This document shows, one piece after another, positions 33,823-44,408 of a DNA stretch of 64,000 nt. This DNA comes from Sphingomonas turrisvirgatae (lineage in GTDB: Bacteria; Pseudomonadota; Alphaproteobacteria; Sphingomonadales; Sphingomonadaceae). How positions within the stretch are numbered: position 1 is the first letter of the stretch; each line of letters begins with the position of its first letter. The stretch is from the NCBI RefSeq assembly GCF_001721295.1, contig NZ_MDDS01000013.1, positions 62,001 to 126,000 of the forward strand, given 5' to 3'. Below the pieces are notes generated by a model that was not told the DNA's origin, did no database searches, and saw nothing but the letters and a program-made list of their open reading frames with translations. A program made the position numbers and the translations under genes.

Positions 33823-35289
33823 TCAGCTACCCGAAACCGGTCCTTCGCGCCGCAATGGGGGCGGCGCGGTTTCCCAGCCGCCGCCCAGTGCCTTGAACAG
33901 CGACACCTGCGCCTCTGCCAGCGCCGCATTGGACTGGGCCAGCGCAGCACGTGCCCCTGCCCGCTCTCGCTCCGCATCGATGCGCTGAAGCAAGCTGTCA
34001 CGCCCCGCCTCGAACCGCAGGATCGCGATCCGCGCCGCATTCGTGGCGGATGCATCGGCGCGACGCAGCGCGACGTTGCGCTCGATCTCGCCGGAATAGC
34101 GTGCCAGCGCCTGTTCGACTTCGCGAAGGGCGGTCAGCACCGTGCCGTCGAACGCGGCCAGCGATCCTTCCGCTCCGGCCTCGGCCGCGCGCACCTGCGC
34201 CCGCGCAGCGGTCAGGTTCGGAATATTCCAGCTGATCAGCGGCCCCAACGAGAAACCGAAGCCTGAAGACTTGCCCAGATCCTCGATCCGCTGTCCGCTC
34301 AGCGACAGACCGCCTAGCAAGCGGATCGAGGGGTAGAGCGCTGCCGTCGCGACGCCCACCCGCGCGGTGTCGGCCGCGAGCCGGCGCTCGGCCTGGCGCA
34401 CATCGGGACGCCGAGCGAGCAGGGCTTGCCCGTCGCGGACCGGGATCAATGCCGATACCCCTGGGGGAGCCTTGCACTGGTTCGCCGCCGCATCCACTTC
34501 AGCTGGTGGCCTGCCCGTCAAAGTGGCGAGCGCATAGAGCGCGGCACGCCGCTCGGCCTCGAACTGCGGGACCTGCGATCGGGCATTCTCTGTCAGCACA
34601 CGCGCCTGATCGACGTCGCGGATCGTACCGCGACCAGCATCGACCAGCCGCTGGGTCAGCTCCAGCGTTCGCGTTTGCAACCGCACCGTCTCGCGCGCGA
34701 CTTCGGCCTGCGCGGCAAAGCCGCACGCCTGAGCATAGGTGCGCGCGACTTCGGCCGCGATCGCCACGCGAGATGCGTCGAGCGCCGCCTGTGCAGCATC
34801 GACATCCCCCCGCGATGCCTCGATCGCGCGGGTTACCCTGCCGAAGATGTCGACTTCGTACGAAGCATCGAAGCCGACCCGAAAGCTGTCGAATTCAAAC
34901 GCGTCGGGGAGGCTGATGCCGCCTGGCAGCGTGGCGGCCTGCCCAGCCGTGCCGACCCGCTGCCGACTATATTGCCCGGTCGCCTCCGTCGTCGGCAAGC
35001 GCTGCCCGCGTGCTTCGGACAGCTGTGCGCGCGCACGCTTCAGGTTCGCCGAGGCCTGTCGAATGTCGGTGTTGTAGGTCAGCGCCTCCACCACCAGGCG
35101 ATCCAGTGCGGGATCGCGGAACAGCCGCCACCACTCGCCATCCACCGCGCCGGCCGTGACCTTGGTGGTGCCGGGATCGACGAACGGTCCAGCCGCGGCG
35201 GCCGGGGTTTCCGGCCGCTTGTAGTCCGGGCCGACGGCGCAGCCAGCCAGCAGGCTACCCGCCATCAGCGAGAAGGTCAGGCGCTTCAT
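33823..35289 (-). CDS. RND efflux outer-membrane lipoprotein (NodT/OprM family)
   Basis: A 488-aa TolC-like outer-membrane channel. The lipobox 'LLAGC' puts the lipid anchor at C17. The OprM signature 'AVGPDYKRP' follows, then two OEP repeats rich in coiled coil ('ARAQLSEARGQRLPTTEATG', 'LLARRPDVRQAERRLAADTA'). It forms the exit duct of the pump encoded upstream. Its start overlaps the stop of the RND transporter gene (ATGA), so it is the third gene of the operon. Confidence 0.93.
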   Translation of the reverse strand: MKRLTFSLMAGSLLAGCAVGPDYKRPETPAAAAGPFVDPGTTKVTAGAVDGEWWRLFRDPALDRLVVEALTYNTDIRQASANLKRARAQLSEARGQRLPTTEATGQYSRQRVGTAGQAATLPGGISLPDAFEFDSFRVGFDASYEVDIFGRVTRAIEASRGDVDAAQAALDASRVAIAAEVARTYAQACGFAAQAEVARETVRLQTRTLELTQRLVDAGRGTIRDVDQARVLTENARSQVPQFEAERRAALYALATLTGRPPAEVDAAANQCKAPPGVSALIPVRDGQALLARRPDVRQAERRLAADTARVGVATAALYPSIRLLGGLSLSGQRIEDLGKSSGFGFSLGPLISWNIPNLTAARAQVRAAEAGAEGSLAAFDGTVLTALREVEQALARYSGEIERNVALRRADASATNAARIAILRFEAGRDSLLQRIDAERERAGARAALAQSNAALAEAQVSLFKALGGGWETAPPPLRREGPVSGS

Positions 35290-38200
35290 TCTGCGGGCTC
35301 CAGAGCAGGATCTTGTGGCTTGGGCTTACGCCGCAGCCTGGCCATCTGCGCGCTGGTCCAGTCACCGAACTTGCGGCTGATGACATAAAAGGCGGGCGTG
35401 AAGATGAGGCCGAAGATGGTCACGCCGATCATCCCGAAGAACACTGCGACGCCCAGCGCCTGACGCAGCTCTGCCGCCGCGCCGCTCGCGATCACCAGCG
35501 GCAACACGCCCAGGATGAAGGCGATCGAGGTCATGATGATGGGACGCATGCGCTGATGCGCGGCGTGTTCTGCCGCTTCACGCGGAGCCATCCCCTGATC
35601 CTCGTTCTGGCGCGCGAACTCGACGATCAGGATCGCGTTCTTTGCCGCCAGGCCGATCAGCACGACGAGGCCGATCTGGGTCAGGATATTATTGTCCTGA
35701 CCCATGATGTTCACCCCGACGATCGCCGCGAGCAGGCACATCGGCACGATCAGGATCACCGCAAGCGGCAGGACCAGACTCTCGTACATCGCGGCAAGGA
35801 GCAGGAAGACGAACACCACGGCCAAGGCAAAGGCAATGGCGCCGGTATTGCCGGCCTGCTTCTGCTCATAGGCAAGCTCGGTCCATTCGAAGCCCATGCC
35901 CTCTGGCAGAGTCTGAGCGGCCAATGCTTCCATGTTCGCCAGCGTCTGCCCCGTCGAATAGCCGGGCTTGGTGTCGCCTTGCAGTTCGGCCGCGGGATAG
36001 AGGTTGAAGCGGACGACGCGATATGGCCCGGAATCGTTCTTGAGCGTCATGACCGAACTCATCGGCACCATCTCGCCAGAGGCTGAGCGGGTCTTCAACG
36101 ACTGGATGTCCGACGGATCATCGCGGTAAGGCGCATCGGCTTGGGCGGTCACGCGGAAGGTGCGCCCCAGATAGTTGAAGTCGTTGACATAAGACGAGCC
36201 GAGATATGCGCCCAACGTGGAGAAGACATTGGCGACCGGGACTCCCATCCGCTCGGCACGCTCCCGATCGACATCGGCCGTCAGGCGCGGCGTGCCGGTA
36301 TTGAACGTGGTGAACGCGCCGGCGACGCTTTCCTGCTGGTTGGCGCCCATCATCATGGCAAAGGTTGCCTGTGCAAGCGCCTGGTAGCCCTGCCCACTAC
36401 GGTCCTGAACCATCATCTTGAAGCCGCCACCGGTGCCGATGCCCTGCACGGGCGGCGGCGCGATGATCATGATGTCGCCGCCCTTGATCCCTGCAAAAGC
36501 CGGATAGAGCGCGCCGAGCACCTCCTCGGCGCTTTGTTCGCGATCCTTGTGCGGCTTCAGGCTGAAGAACATGACGCCGGCGTTGGGCGCGGTCGAGAAG
36601 CTGGCGCCATCAAGGCCCGCAAAGCCCATCACGTCCTGCATCGCCGGCAGCTTGCGCGCCTCTGCCACGGCCTGACGGACGACGGCATCGGTGCGGTTGA
36701 GCGACGATCCCGGCGGCAGTTGGACGACGCCAATTAGATAGCCCTGATCCTGCTGCGGGATAAAGCCGCTGGGCGTCGCCGCGAAGCGCCAGCCGGCGAC
36801 CAAGATCAGCCCGGCATACACCACGCCGACCAGCACCAACGCGCGGACCGCCTTGGCCGTGAAGCGACCATAGTTCGCCGAAAGTCGCCCAAAGCCGTCG
36901 TTGAACTTGTTGGCAGCGCGCGTTGCCCATCCACGCCAACCTGGGGCGGGCGTCTTGTCGTGATGCGGCGGCTTGAGGATCAGCGCGCATAGCGCTGGGG
37001 AGAGCGTCAGCGACACGAAGGCAGAGATGATCGTCGCCGACGCGATGGTGATCGCGAACTGCTGATAGAAGGCGCCGGAGATGCCCGGGATGAACATGGT
37101 CGGTACGAACACGCCAACCAGCACAAGGCTGATCGCGATGATCGCGCCCGACACTTCGTCCATCGTCTTGTGCGCGGCGGCGCGGGGGTCGAGCCCCTCC
37201 TCTTCCATCAGGCGCTCGACATTCTCGACCACGACGATCGCGTCGTCGACCACAATGCCGATCGCCAACACCAGGCCGAACAACGAGAGCGTGTTGATCG
37301 AGTACCCAAAGGCGAACAGTACCGCCATCGCGCCGACCAGCGCCACGGGAATTGCGATCACGGGAATGACGGCGGTGCGCCAGCTTTGCAGGAAGACGAG
37401 CACCACCAGCACCACCAGCCCCAGCGCCTCGATCAGCGTCGAGTAAACCGCATCGACCGATTCCTGGATATAGGTCGTCGGGTCATATGCGACCTCGTAG
37501 GTCACGCCTGCCGGGGCACTCTTGGCAAGTTCCGCCAGTTCGGCCTTCACCGCCGCAGACGCCTCGAGCGCATTGGTGCCAGGCGCGGCGAAGACGCCGA
37601 TACCAACCGCCGCATCCTGGTTGAGGTAGCCGTTCAGGCCATAGTCCTGCGCGCCAAGCTCAACCCGTGCCACATCGCGCAGGAAGGTCAGACGGCCGTT
37701 GGCATCGCGCTTGACGACGATCTTCTCGAACTCGTCGGGACTGGTCAGGCGCCCCTTGGCCTGCACGCCCAACTCGAACGCGGGGCTGGCATTGCCATAA
37801 GGCGGCTGGCCGACCGAGCCGGCGGCGACCTGCACGTTCTGCGTGCGGATCGCGTTCACCACCTCGTCCACCGTCATGTCGCGCGCGGCAGCGAGACCGG
37901 GGTCGATCCAGACGCGCATGTTGTAGTCGCGCCCACCGAAAGCCTGAGCCTGTCCAACGCCGGGCACGCGCGCGATCCGATCCAGGATCTGCAAATTGAC
38001 GTAATTGCCGAGGTACTGGAGATCCAGGCTCTTGTCCGGCGAGGTGAAGAACACGACCATCAGGAAGTCGGGCGAATTCTTGTTCACCGTCACGCCGATA
38101 CGCCGCACATCCTCCGGCAGACGCGGCTCGGCCGTCGAGACGCGGTTCTGCACCAGCACCTGCGCCTGATCGACGTTCGTGCCCTGCTTGAAGCTGATCG

Positions 38201-38477
38201 TGATCTGCGCGACTCCGTTGCCCGTCGAGGACGACGTCATGTAGATCATGTTCTCGACGCCGTTGATCGCCTGTTCGATCGGCGCGGCGACCGTCTCGGC
38301 CAACGTTTCTGCGCTTGCGCCCGGATAAGTCGCCGTGACGACCACCGTCGGCGGGGCGATGTTCGGATATTGCTGAACCGGCAGAATCGGATAGGCCAGC
38401 GCGCCGGCGATCACGATCAGGATCGAGAGCACCGCCGCAAAGATCGGCCGTTCGATGAAGAAGTGCGGAAATTTCAT
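35286..38477 (-). CDS. RND multidrug efflux transporter, HAE1 family (MexF/AcrB-like)
   Basis: A 1063-aa inner-membrane proton-driven pump with the 12-TM RND layout and two large periplasmic loops. It starts 'MKFPHFFIERPIFAAVLSIL', typical of MexF-type pumps. The proton-relay pair is present in TM4 ('GIVVDDAIVVVENVERLM'). 'GYLIGVVQLPPGSSLNRTDAV' belongs to the porter domain. With the adaptor and OprM-like genes it forms a complete tripartite pump, probably for amphiphilic drugs or biocides. Confidence 0.96.
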   Translation of the reverse strand: MKFPHFFIERPIFAAVLSILIVIAGALAYPILPVQQYPNIAPPTVVVTATYPGASAETLAETVAAPIEQAINGVENMIYMTSSSTGNGVAQITISFKQGTNVDQAQVLVQNRVSTAEPRLPEDVRRIGVTVNKNSPDFLMVVFFTSPDKSLDLQYLGNYVNLQILDRIARVPGVGQAQAFGGRDYNMRVWIDPGLAAARDMTVDEVVNAIRTQNVQVAAGSVGQPPYGNASPAFELGVQAKGRLTSPDEFEKIVVKRDANGRLTFLRDVARVELGAQDYGLNGYLNQDAAVGIGVFAAPGTNALEASAAVKAELAELAKSAPAGVTYEVAYDPTTYIQESVDAVYSTLIEALGLVVLVVLVFLQSWRTAVIPVIAIPVALVGAMAVLFAFGYSINTLSLFGLVLAIGIVVDDAIVVVENVERLMEEEGLDPRAAAHKTMDEVSGAIIAISLVLVGVFVPTMFIPGISGAFYQQFAITIASATIISAFVSLTLSPALCALILKPPHHDKTPAPGWRGWATRAANKFNDGFGRLSANYGRFTAKAVRALVLVGVVYAGLILVAGWRFAATPSGFIPQQDQGYLIGVVQLPPGSSLNRTDAVVRQAVAEARKLPAMQDVMGFAGLDGASFSTAPNAGVMFFSLKPHKDREQSAEEVLGALYPAFAGIKGGDIMIIAPPPVQGIGTGGGFKMMVQDRSGQGYQALAQATFAMMMGANQQESVAGAFTTFNTGTPRLTADVDRERAERMGVPVANVFSTLGAYLGSSYVNDFNYLGRTFRVTAQADAPYRDDPSDIQSLKTRSASGEMVPMSSVMTLKNDSGPYRVVRFNLYPAAELQGDTKPGYSTGQTLANMEALAAQTLPEGMGFEWTELAYEQKQAGNTGAIAFALAVVFVFLLLAAMYESLVLPLAVILIVPMCLLAAIVGVNIMGQDNNILTQIGLVVLIGLAAKNAILIVEFARQNEDQGMAPREAAEHAAHQRMRPIIMTSIAFILGVLPLVIASGAAAELRQALGVAVFFGMIGVTIFGLIFTPAFYVISRKFGDWTSAQMARLRRKPKPQDPALEPAE

Positions 38478-38489
38478 ATGCCGCGCTCC

Positions 38490-39674
38490 TTAGCGGACGG
38501 TGGCCTGGCCCGAAGCCGGTTCCTCGATCGGCCGGGTCGGTGCAGCCTGCTTGCTCGTATCGGGCTTGATCACGCCCTTTTTAGGGTTGACCGGTGCCCC
38601 GGGCTGAAGCCGCCCGAGGCCGGTGATGATCACTCGGTCCGTCGGCGCTAGCCCGTCACGGATGATGCGCAGCCCCTCGGCCTTCGCGCCAACTTCGACA
38701 ACGCGCGGGGTCGCCTTGTTGTCCTTGCTGACGACATAAACCAGGCGGCGGGTCTGATCGGTGACGATCGCCTCGTCCGGCACCAGCATCGCGCGATAGG
38801 TGCCCGAACCCAACAGCCGCGCGCGCCCGAACATGCCCGGCGTCAGGAACCGCGTCGGGTTCGACACCACTGCATGGGCACGGATGGTGCCGCTGTTCGG
38901 ATCGACGGCATTGTCCAGGAACTCCATCCGCCCGTTCCAGCGATACTCGGTTTCGTCCGCCAGCTGGATCTGCACGGGGTTGGCGGTGGTCCGTGAAGAG
39001 CCACGTTCACCCCGCTCATCCTGGCGCAAATTCTTGAGATAGAAGCTCTCGGCTCCTTCGAACTCGAAGCGGATCGGATTTAGCGACACAACGCGCGTCA
39101 GCACCGTCGTGCCCTGTGCCACTGCATCGCCCAAACTGACCCGACGATCGGAGACACGGCCGCTGAACGGCGCGCGCACCGTCGTGAAACCAAGGTTGAG
39201 TTGCGCGGCCGATGCCGCTGCGCGTCCTGCGGCAAGGTCGGCCGTCGCGGCGCGTTCGGCCGCCACGTTGTTCTCGAGCTCCTCGGCACTGACCGCCTGC
39301 GCGCTGGCCAACTGACGGCTGCGCTCGGTGACCTGCCGCGCATTGGTCAACGCGGCCTGCGCGCGCGCGATCTGAGCCTCAGCCTGCGCCAGCGCCGCGC
39401 GATAGGGTCGCGGATCGATGGTGAACAGCGGCTGCCCCTGACGCACGTCCTGGCCGTCGCGGAAGTGAATTTGCGTGATCACGCCATTTACGCGCGCGGT
39501 AATCTCGGCATCCTGCGCGGCGACGAAACGTCCGGTATAGTCGTCCCAATCGGTCACTTCCCGCTGCAGCGGCGTGGCAAAGGTTACCTCGGCCGGCGGC
39601 GGCGCAGCCGGGGGTTGCGCTCCGCCGCATGAAGCCAGAAGCGTAAACGACAAGATTGCCACGACCGCACGCAT
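38490..39674 (-). CDS. RND efflux membrane-fusion (adaptor) lipoprotein
   Basis: A 394-aa periplasmic adaptor with a lipobox (TLLASC, C16). Barrel-sandwich halves are 'ARVNGVITQIHFRDGQDVRQ' and 'TTVRAPFSGRVSDRRVSLGD', separated by a coiled-coil hairpin (about 95-165). The membrane-proximal end is rich in Lys/Pro. It is the first gene of the operon, 12 bp before the transporter. It resembles MexE-type adaptors. Confidence 0.93.
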   Translation of the reverse strand: MRAVVAILSFTLLASCGGAQPPAAPPPAEVTFATPLQREVTDWDDYTGRFVAAQDAEITARVNGVITQIHFRDGQDVRQGQPLFTIDPRPYRAALAQAEAQIARAQAALTNARQVTERSRQLASAQAVSAEELENNVAAERAATADLAAGRAAASAAQLNLGFTTVRAPFSGRVSDRRVSLGDAVAQGTTVLTRVVSLNPIRFEFEGAESFYLKNLRQDERGERGSSRTTANPVQIQLADETEYRWNGRMEFLDNAVDPNSGTIRAHAVVSNPTRFLTPGMFGRARLLGSGTYRAMLVPDEAIVTDQTRRLVYVVSKDNKATPRVVEVGAKAEGLRIIRDGLAPTDRVIITGLGRLQPGAPVNPKKGVIKPDTSKQAAPTRPIEEPASGQATVR

Positions 39675-39751
39675 GCATGATCCCCTTTGCTGCGACGCGG
39701 CAAATGGACCTTCGCGGAACCGGTTTCAAGCCCGGAACGAATGATTTGTGA

Positions 39752-39770
39752 AATTACCCGTTCAGTAATT
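39752..39770 (-). promoter_or_regulatory. Candidate regulator site upstream of the efflux operon
   Basis: Inverted repeat AATTAC / GTAATT with a 7-bp spacer, about 80 bp before the adaptor start. On the minus strand it reads AATTACTGAACGGGTAATT, resembling the TACTGAACG half-site seen at several TetR-controlled RND promoters. Which regulator binds is unknown. Confidence 0.35.
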
Positions 39771-39797
39771 GCCGGCGCTTGATCAGGTGGATGCCCG

Positions 39798-40649
39798 TCA
39801 CGCGACCTGCGGCATCACTGCCGCCGCATAATCGCTTTCGGCTCGCTGGATCAGCGCACGATCGTCGTGGTTCCAGGGATGGAAGCGCGGCAGGAAATAG
39901 CTGAACCAGGCCGGGATCATCCGCGTGACCAGTCCTGGCGAGACCAACAGATATTTCGCAAGGCCCGCCTTGGCGCGCCAGCCAGTGATGCCATCCTGCC
40001 GCAACAGGTCGAGCGTCCCCTCGATTCGATGCGCCCAGAAGGTGCCAGTGATAATCAACATCGTCAGCGACTTGATCTTCCACCGCTTCCACCGGCTCAT
40101 GCCTCGCGTCGCGTGCAGATAGGTGTCATAGGCAACGCCCTTGTGCTCGATCTCTTCGAGCGCATGCCAACGCCACATATCCGCGCTCTCGCTATCAGCA
40201 CCGGCAAGGTGCCGCGGGTTGCGCAACAGCTCCGCTGCAAGAATCGCGGTATAGTGTTCCAGCGCCATGGTCGCGGCCAGCTGCACGATCGGCGGCCGCG
40301 CCTTGGCAATCGCCAGCACCTCATCGACGCGCGCATCGAGGCGGGACACGTCATAGCCATGATCGAGCACGCGCTTGTTGAACGCGACATGCTCGCGGCT
40401 GTGCACCACTTCCTGGATGGTGAACGCCTTGATCTCGCGCGCGAGCTTCTCGTCCACACCATTGCGGAACGCTTTCACGCTCTCGATGAAATAAGCCTCC
40501 CCCTTCGGGAAGGTCACGGAAAGCGCATTGTAGAAGGCAGTCGCAATCGGGTCGCCATTCAGCCACCAGCGGTCCTGACGCAGGCCGCGCCCGAAACGGC
40601 GGTCGCGCGGCGTAATGGTCAAGTCTGCGGGAGTTTTTGCGTTGAACAC
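39798..40649 (-). CDS. Predicted metal-dependent hydrolase (COG3687 family)
   Basis: A 283-aa protein of the COG3687/PF10118 family, a ferritin-like helical fold with probable metal ligands: 'YFIESVKAFR', 'IQEVVHSREHVAFNKRV', 'ALEHYTAIL' and 'HALEEIEHKGVAYD' (repeated E/H pattern). The reaction is unknown. It starts at GTG with GGAGG upstream. It is divergent from a TetR gene 45 bp away, so is the most likely target of that regulator. Confidence 0.83.
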   Translation of the reverse strand: MFNAKTPADLTITPRDRRFGRGLRQDRWWLNGDPIATAFYNALSVTFPKGEAYFIESVKAFRNGVDEKLAREIKAFTIQEVVHSREHVAFNKRVLDHGYDVSRLDARVDEVLAIAKARPPIVQLAATMALEHYTAILAAELLRNPRHLAGADSESADMWRWHALEEIEHKGVAYDTYLHATRGMSRWKRWKIKSLTMLIITGTFWAHRIEGTLDLLRQDGITGWRAKAGLAKYLLVSPGLVTRMIPAWFSYFLPRFHPWNHDDRALIQRAESDYAAAVMPQVA

Positions 40650-40682
40650 GATTTTCCTCCAAAGCTTGTTTGAAATTAGGCC

Positions 40683-40704
40683 TTACTTACACGAATGTCA
40701 ATAA
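40683..40704. promoter_or_regulatory. Candidate TetR operator between hydrolase and tetR genes
   Basis: Imperfect 22-bp palindrome: TTACTTACA (40683-40691), CGAA, TGTCAATAA (40696-40704); 7 of 9 positions are symmetrical, with ACA-N4-TGT at the centre. It covers the first ATG (40695) of the TetR gene, as expected for autorepression, and argues for translation from the second ATG at 40704. Confidence 0.45.
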
Positions 40705-41318
40705 TGCCTCTCTCCGAACGCCGGCGTCTAAGCCCCGAAGAATCCCGTGATGCAGCACTCGAGGCAGCGCGCGCGATCCTGATCGAAGCCGGGCCACAGG
40801 CGGTAACGCTGAAGGCCGTGGCTGCCCGGATCGGCCGAACCCATGCCAATCTGCTCCACCATTTCGGCTCCGCCGCCGGCTTGCAGCGTGCGCTTGCCCG
40901 CAGCTTGGCGGAAAGCGTCTGCGCCCGCATCGTCACGTTGATTCAGCAGGCTCGCGCTGACGAGAGCCAGCGAACCGAGGACAAGCCGCGTCAGGTTGTC
41001 GACCTCGCCTTCGATGCGTTCGACCGGTCCGGGGCCGGTGCGCTCGCCAGCTGGATGATCCTGTCCGGCAACGAGGACGCGCTCGACCCAATTCTCGAGA
41101 CGATCCATCAGCTGGTCGATCAGATTGTGGCGGTAGAAGGCGAGGATACCGGCGTCGCGCTGCGCGAGGATACGCTCAGCCTGGTGCTGATGGCGATGGG
41201 CGACGCGCTGCTCGGCGAACCGCTCGCCCGCTCGCTGGGCCTGCCGCGCAGCGCCGCCCGCGACATTGCGCTGCGCCAACTCGTCACCTCGCCCCGCTTT
41301 GAAAAGATGTGGGGCTGA
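40695..41318 (+). CDS. TetR family transcriptional regulator
   Basis: A 207-aa regulator (204 aa if the ATG at 40704 is used). The N-terminal HTH is 'LKAVAARIGRTHANLLHHFG' at about residues 38-57, with the helical ligand domain behind. It is divergent from the metal-dependent hydrolase gene and probably represses it and itself via the palindrome in the shared promoter. obgE follows 52 bp downstream on the same strand. Confidence 0.88.
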   Translation: MSIMPLSERRRLSPEESRDAALEAARAILIEAGPQAVTLKAVAARIGRTHANLLHHFGSAAGLQRALARSLAESVCARIVTLIQQARADESQRTEDKPRQVVDLAFDAFDRSGAGALASWMILSGNEDALDPILETIHQLVDQIVAVEGEDTGVALREDTLSLVLMAMGDALLGEPLARSLGLPRSAARDIALRQLVTSPRFEKMWG

Positions 41319-41361
41319 TCGGCACGATCCGGGGGTGGCGCTCACCGCCCTGCCCCTCTAA

Positions 41362-42420
<1,059 letters not shown>

Positions 42421-42472
42421 CGGAACGTTCGGCTCCGCATGTCCGTTTGGCGCACGTAACGATGGAGTAGCC

Positions 42473-43258
42473 ATGCGGACCGCCGTCCTGACCCTTGCCG
42501 CACTGACCGCTGCTGCACCCGCTTTTGCGCAGAGCAATGCCGACTCGCGAGAGCCGCTTCGCACGCGCGTTTATCTCGGCCCGCAGCTGTCGTCCGCGAC
42601 CCCGGGGTCGAAAGACTTGTCGTTCGGTCCGTTCATCGACGTTTCGCGCGCGCGGGGCGACGCGCCGTTCGACTTCGAAGCGCCTGACGAAAGCTTCGGC
42701 TTTCCGCTACTGCGCGGGGCCGGTTTCGAGACCGGGCTGGCGCTCGGTTTCGAGGGCAAGCGCAAGCGCGACGACCTCGATCTGCCGCTGCATGAGGTCG
42801 GCTTCAGCTTCGAGGTGGGCGGCTTTGTCCAGACTCAGCTCACCGACCAGCTTCGCGTCCGGGCCGAAGCGCGAAAGGCCGTGAGCGGACACCGCGGCTG
42901 GATCGGCGAAGTCAGCATGGATTATGTTTGGCGGCGGGGCGACGATTGGCTCTTTTCGGTCGGACCGCGCGTCGTGCTCGCCGATCGCAGTTATCACCGC
43001 GCCTACTATGGCGTCACCGCGGCGGACCGGCTCGCAACCGGCCTCGCCACCTATGATCCCAAGGGCGGCGTCGAAAGCGTCGGCGTCACCGCCGGCTATC
43101 TTCGCCAACTCACGCGCCGCTGGGGCGTTGCCGCCTTCGCGCGTTACGACCGGCTGGTCGGCAGTGCGGCCGATTCACCCTATGTGCGGGCAATCGGCTC
43201 GCGCGGTCAGCCGTCCGTGGGTCTGGCGCTCAGCTATACCTTTGGTGGTGGCAGATAA
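42473..43258 (+). CDS. MipA/OmpV family outer-membrane protein
   Basis: A 261-aa protein with a signal peptide (MRTAVLTLAALTAAAPAFAQ). The body is an antiparallel beta barrel: alternating pattern, 'RVYLGPQLSSATPG', 'YYGVTAADRLATGLATYDPK' (the MipA/OmpV hallmark 'YYGV') and a C-terminal aromatic/Gly strand 'GLALSYTFGGGR'. MipA links lytic transglycosylase MltA and PBP1B in E. coli, but the family is wider and the role here is open. Start at 42473; the longer frame overlaps obgE. Confidence 0.85.
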   Translation: MRTAVLTLAALTAAAPAFAQSNADSREPLRTRVYLGPQLSSATPGSKDLSFGPFIDVSRARGDAPFDFEAPDESFGFPLLRGAGFETGLALGFEGKRKRDDLDLPLHEVGFSFEVGGFVQTQLTDQLRVRAEARKAVSGHRGWIGEVSMDYVWRRGDDWLFSVGPRVVLADRSYHRAYYGVTAADRLATGLATYDPKGGVESVGVTAGYLRQLTRRWGVAAFARYDRLVGSAADSPYVRAIGSRGQPSVGLALSYTFGGGR

Positions 43259-43304
43259 GACCAAGATTGGCGGGATGCGCGCCGCACGCTAAGCGGCATG
43301 CGCC

Positions 43305-44408
43305 ATGCACCTGTTTCCGCCCGCCTCATGCCCGCGCATCGTCGTCAAGATCGGCTCGGCCCTGCTCGTCGATCCGGACGGCGCAATCCGGCGGGCCTGG
43401 CTGGAGGGCATCGCCGCCGACATTGCTGATCGCCTGACGGCGGGGCAGCAGGTTGCGGTCGTCTCGTCCGGCGCGATCGCGCTCGGTGCGCGGCGCTTGA
43501 ACCTTGCCAAGGGCGGCCGCGCCAGCCTTGAGGACGCGCAGGCCGCCGCCGCGACGGGCCAGATCGCGCTGAGCCAGGCGTGGGCCGAGGTGCTGAGCAT
43601 GAACGGGATTACGGCTGCGCAAATGCTGGTGACGCTGGATGATCTTGAAGACCGGCGCCGCTATCTCAACGCGGCTGCGACGCTGGGCCGCCTGCTAAGC
43701 CTTGGCGTGGTACCGATCATCAACGAGAATGACTCGGTTGCTACCGCCGAAATCCGCTTTGGCGACAATGATCGCCTGGCGGCGCGCGTCGCGCAGGCGG
43801 CCGACGCGTATGGGGTCGTGCTGCTCTCGGATGTCGACGGGCTGTACGATCGCAATCCCGCGCTGCCCGACGCAGTCCACATTCCGGTTGTAGAGCGGAT
43901 CGATCGCCGCATCGCGGGAATGGCCGACCGCGGCTCCGCCTCCGGTATGGGTTCAGGCGGCATGGTCTCAAAGATCGAAGCGGCGCGCATCGCGGCGAGC
44001 GCGGGCGTGAGTCTCGCCATCGCGAGTGGCCGCATCGACCGGCCGCTTTCGGCTGATGCCAGGCACACCGTGTTCCTGCCGGAGAAGCGCACCCGCGCTC
44101 GCAAGGCGTGGCTTGCAGGTCGATTGACCGCCAAGGGCAGCATCACCGTCGATCAGGGCGCCGCCGATGCGCTGGCCGATGGCCGCAGTCTGCTCGCGAT
44201 CGGCGCGACGGGCGTGCGGGGCATGTTCTTCCGTGGCGACCTAGTGACGATCGAAGGGCCGAACGGTCCGATCGCGCGGGGTCTGGCCGAATATGATGCC
44301 GCCGATGCGGGCGCGATCCTTGGCTTGCGCAGCGAGGATCAGGCCGACATCCTCGGCTATGCGCCGCGCTCGGCATTGGTGCATCGCAATCATATGGCAC
44401 TGCTGTGA
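43305..44408 (+). CDS. proB: Glutamate 5-kinase
   Basis: A 367-aa enzyme for the first step of proline synthesis. The amino-acid-kinase domain shows 'RIVVKIGSALLVD', 'VVSSGAIALG', 'INENDSVATAEIRFGDNDRL' and 'GSGGMVSKIEAARIA'. A C-terminal PUA domain is present ('GSITVDQGAADALADG'). Its stop overlaps the GTG of the next gene, a predicted ceramide reductase, by 4 bp. Confidence 0.96.
   Translation: MHLFPPASCPRIVVKIGSALLVDPDGAIRRAWLEGIAADIADRLTAGQQVAVVSSGAIALGARRLNLAKGGRASLEDAQAAAATGQIALSQAWAEVLSMNGITAAQMLVTLDDLEDRRRYLNAAATLGRLLSLGVVPIINENDSVATAEIRFGDNDRLAARVAQAADAYGVVLLSDVDGLYDRNPALPDAVHIPVVERIDRRIAGMADRGSASGMGSGGMVSKIEAARIAASAGVSLAIASGRIDRPLSADARHTVFLPEKRTRARKAWLAGRLTAKGSITVDQGAADALADGRSLLAIGATGVRGMFFRGDLVTIEGPNGPIARGLAEYDAADAGAILGLRSEDQADILGYAPRSALVHRNHMALL

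Noticed and set aside
37170-38651. 493-codon plus-strand frame opposite the RND transporter
   Set aside because: His/Arg/Asp-rich shadow; spans two real genes on the other strand.
39734-39762. GGAAC...CGTT pair as an EcfG promoter upstream of the RND operon (plus strand)
   Set aside because: Spacing is 20 bases, too long for EcfG, and it points away from the operon.
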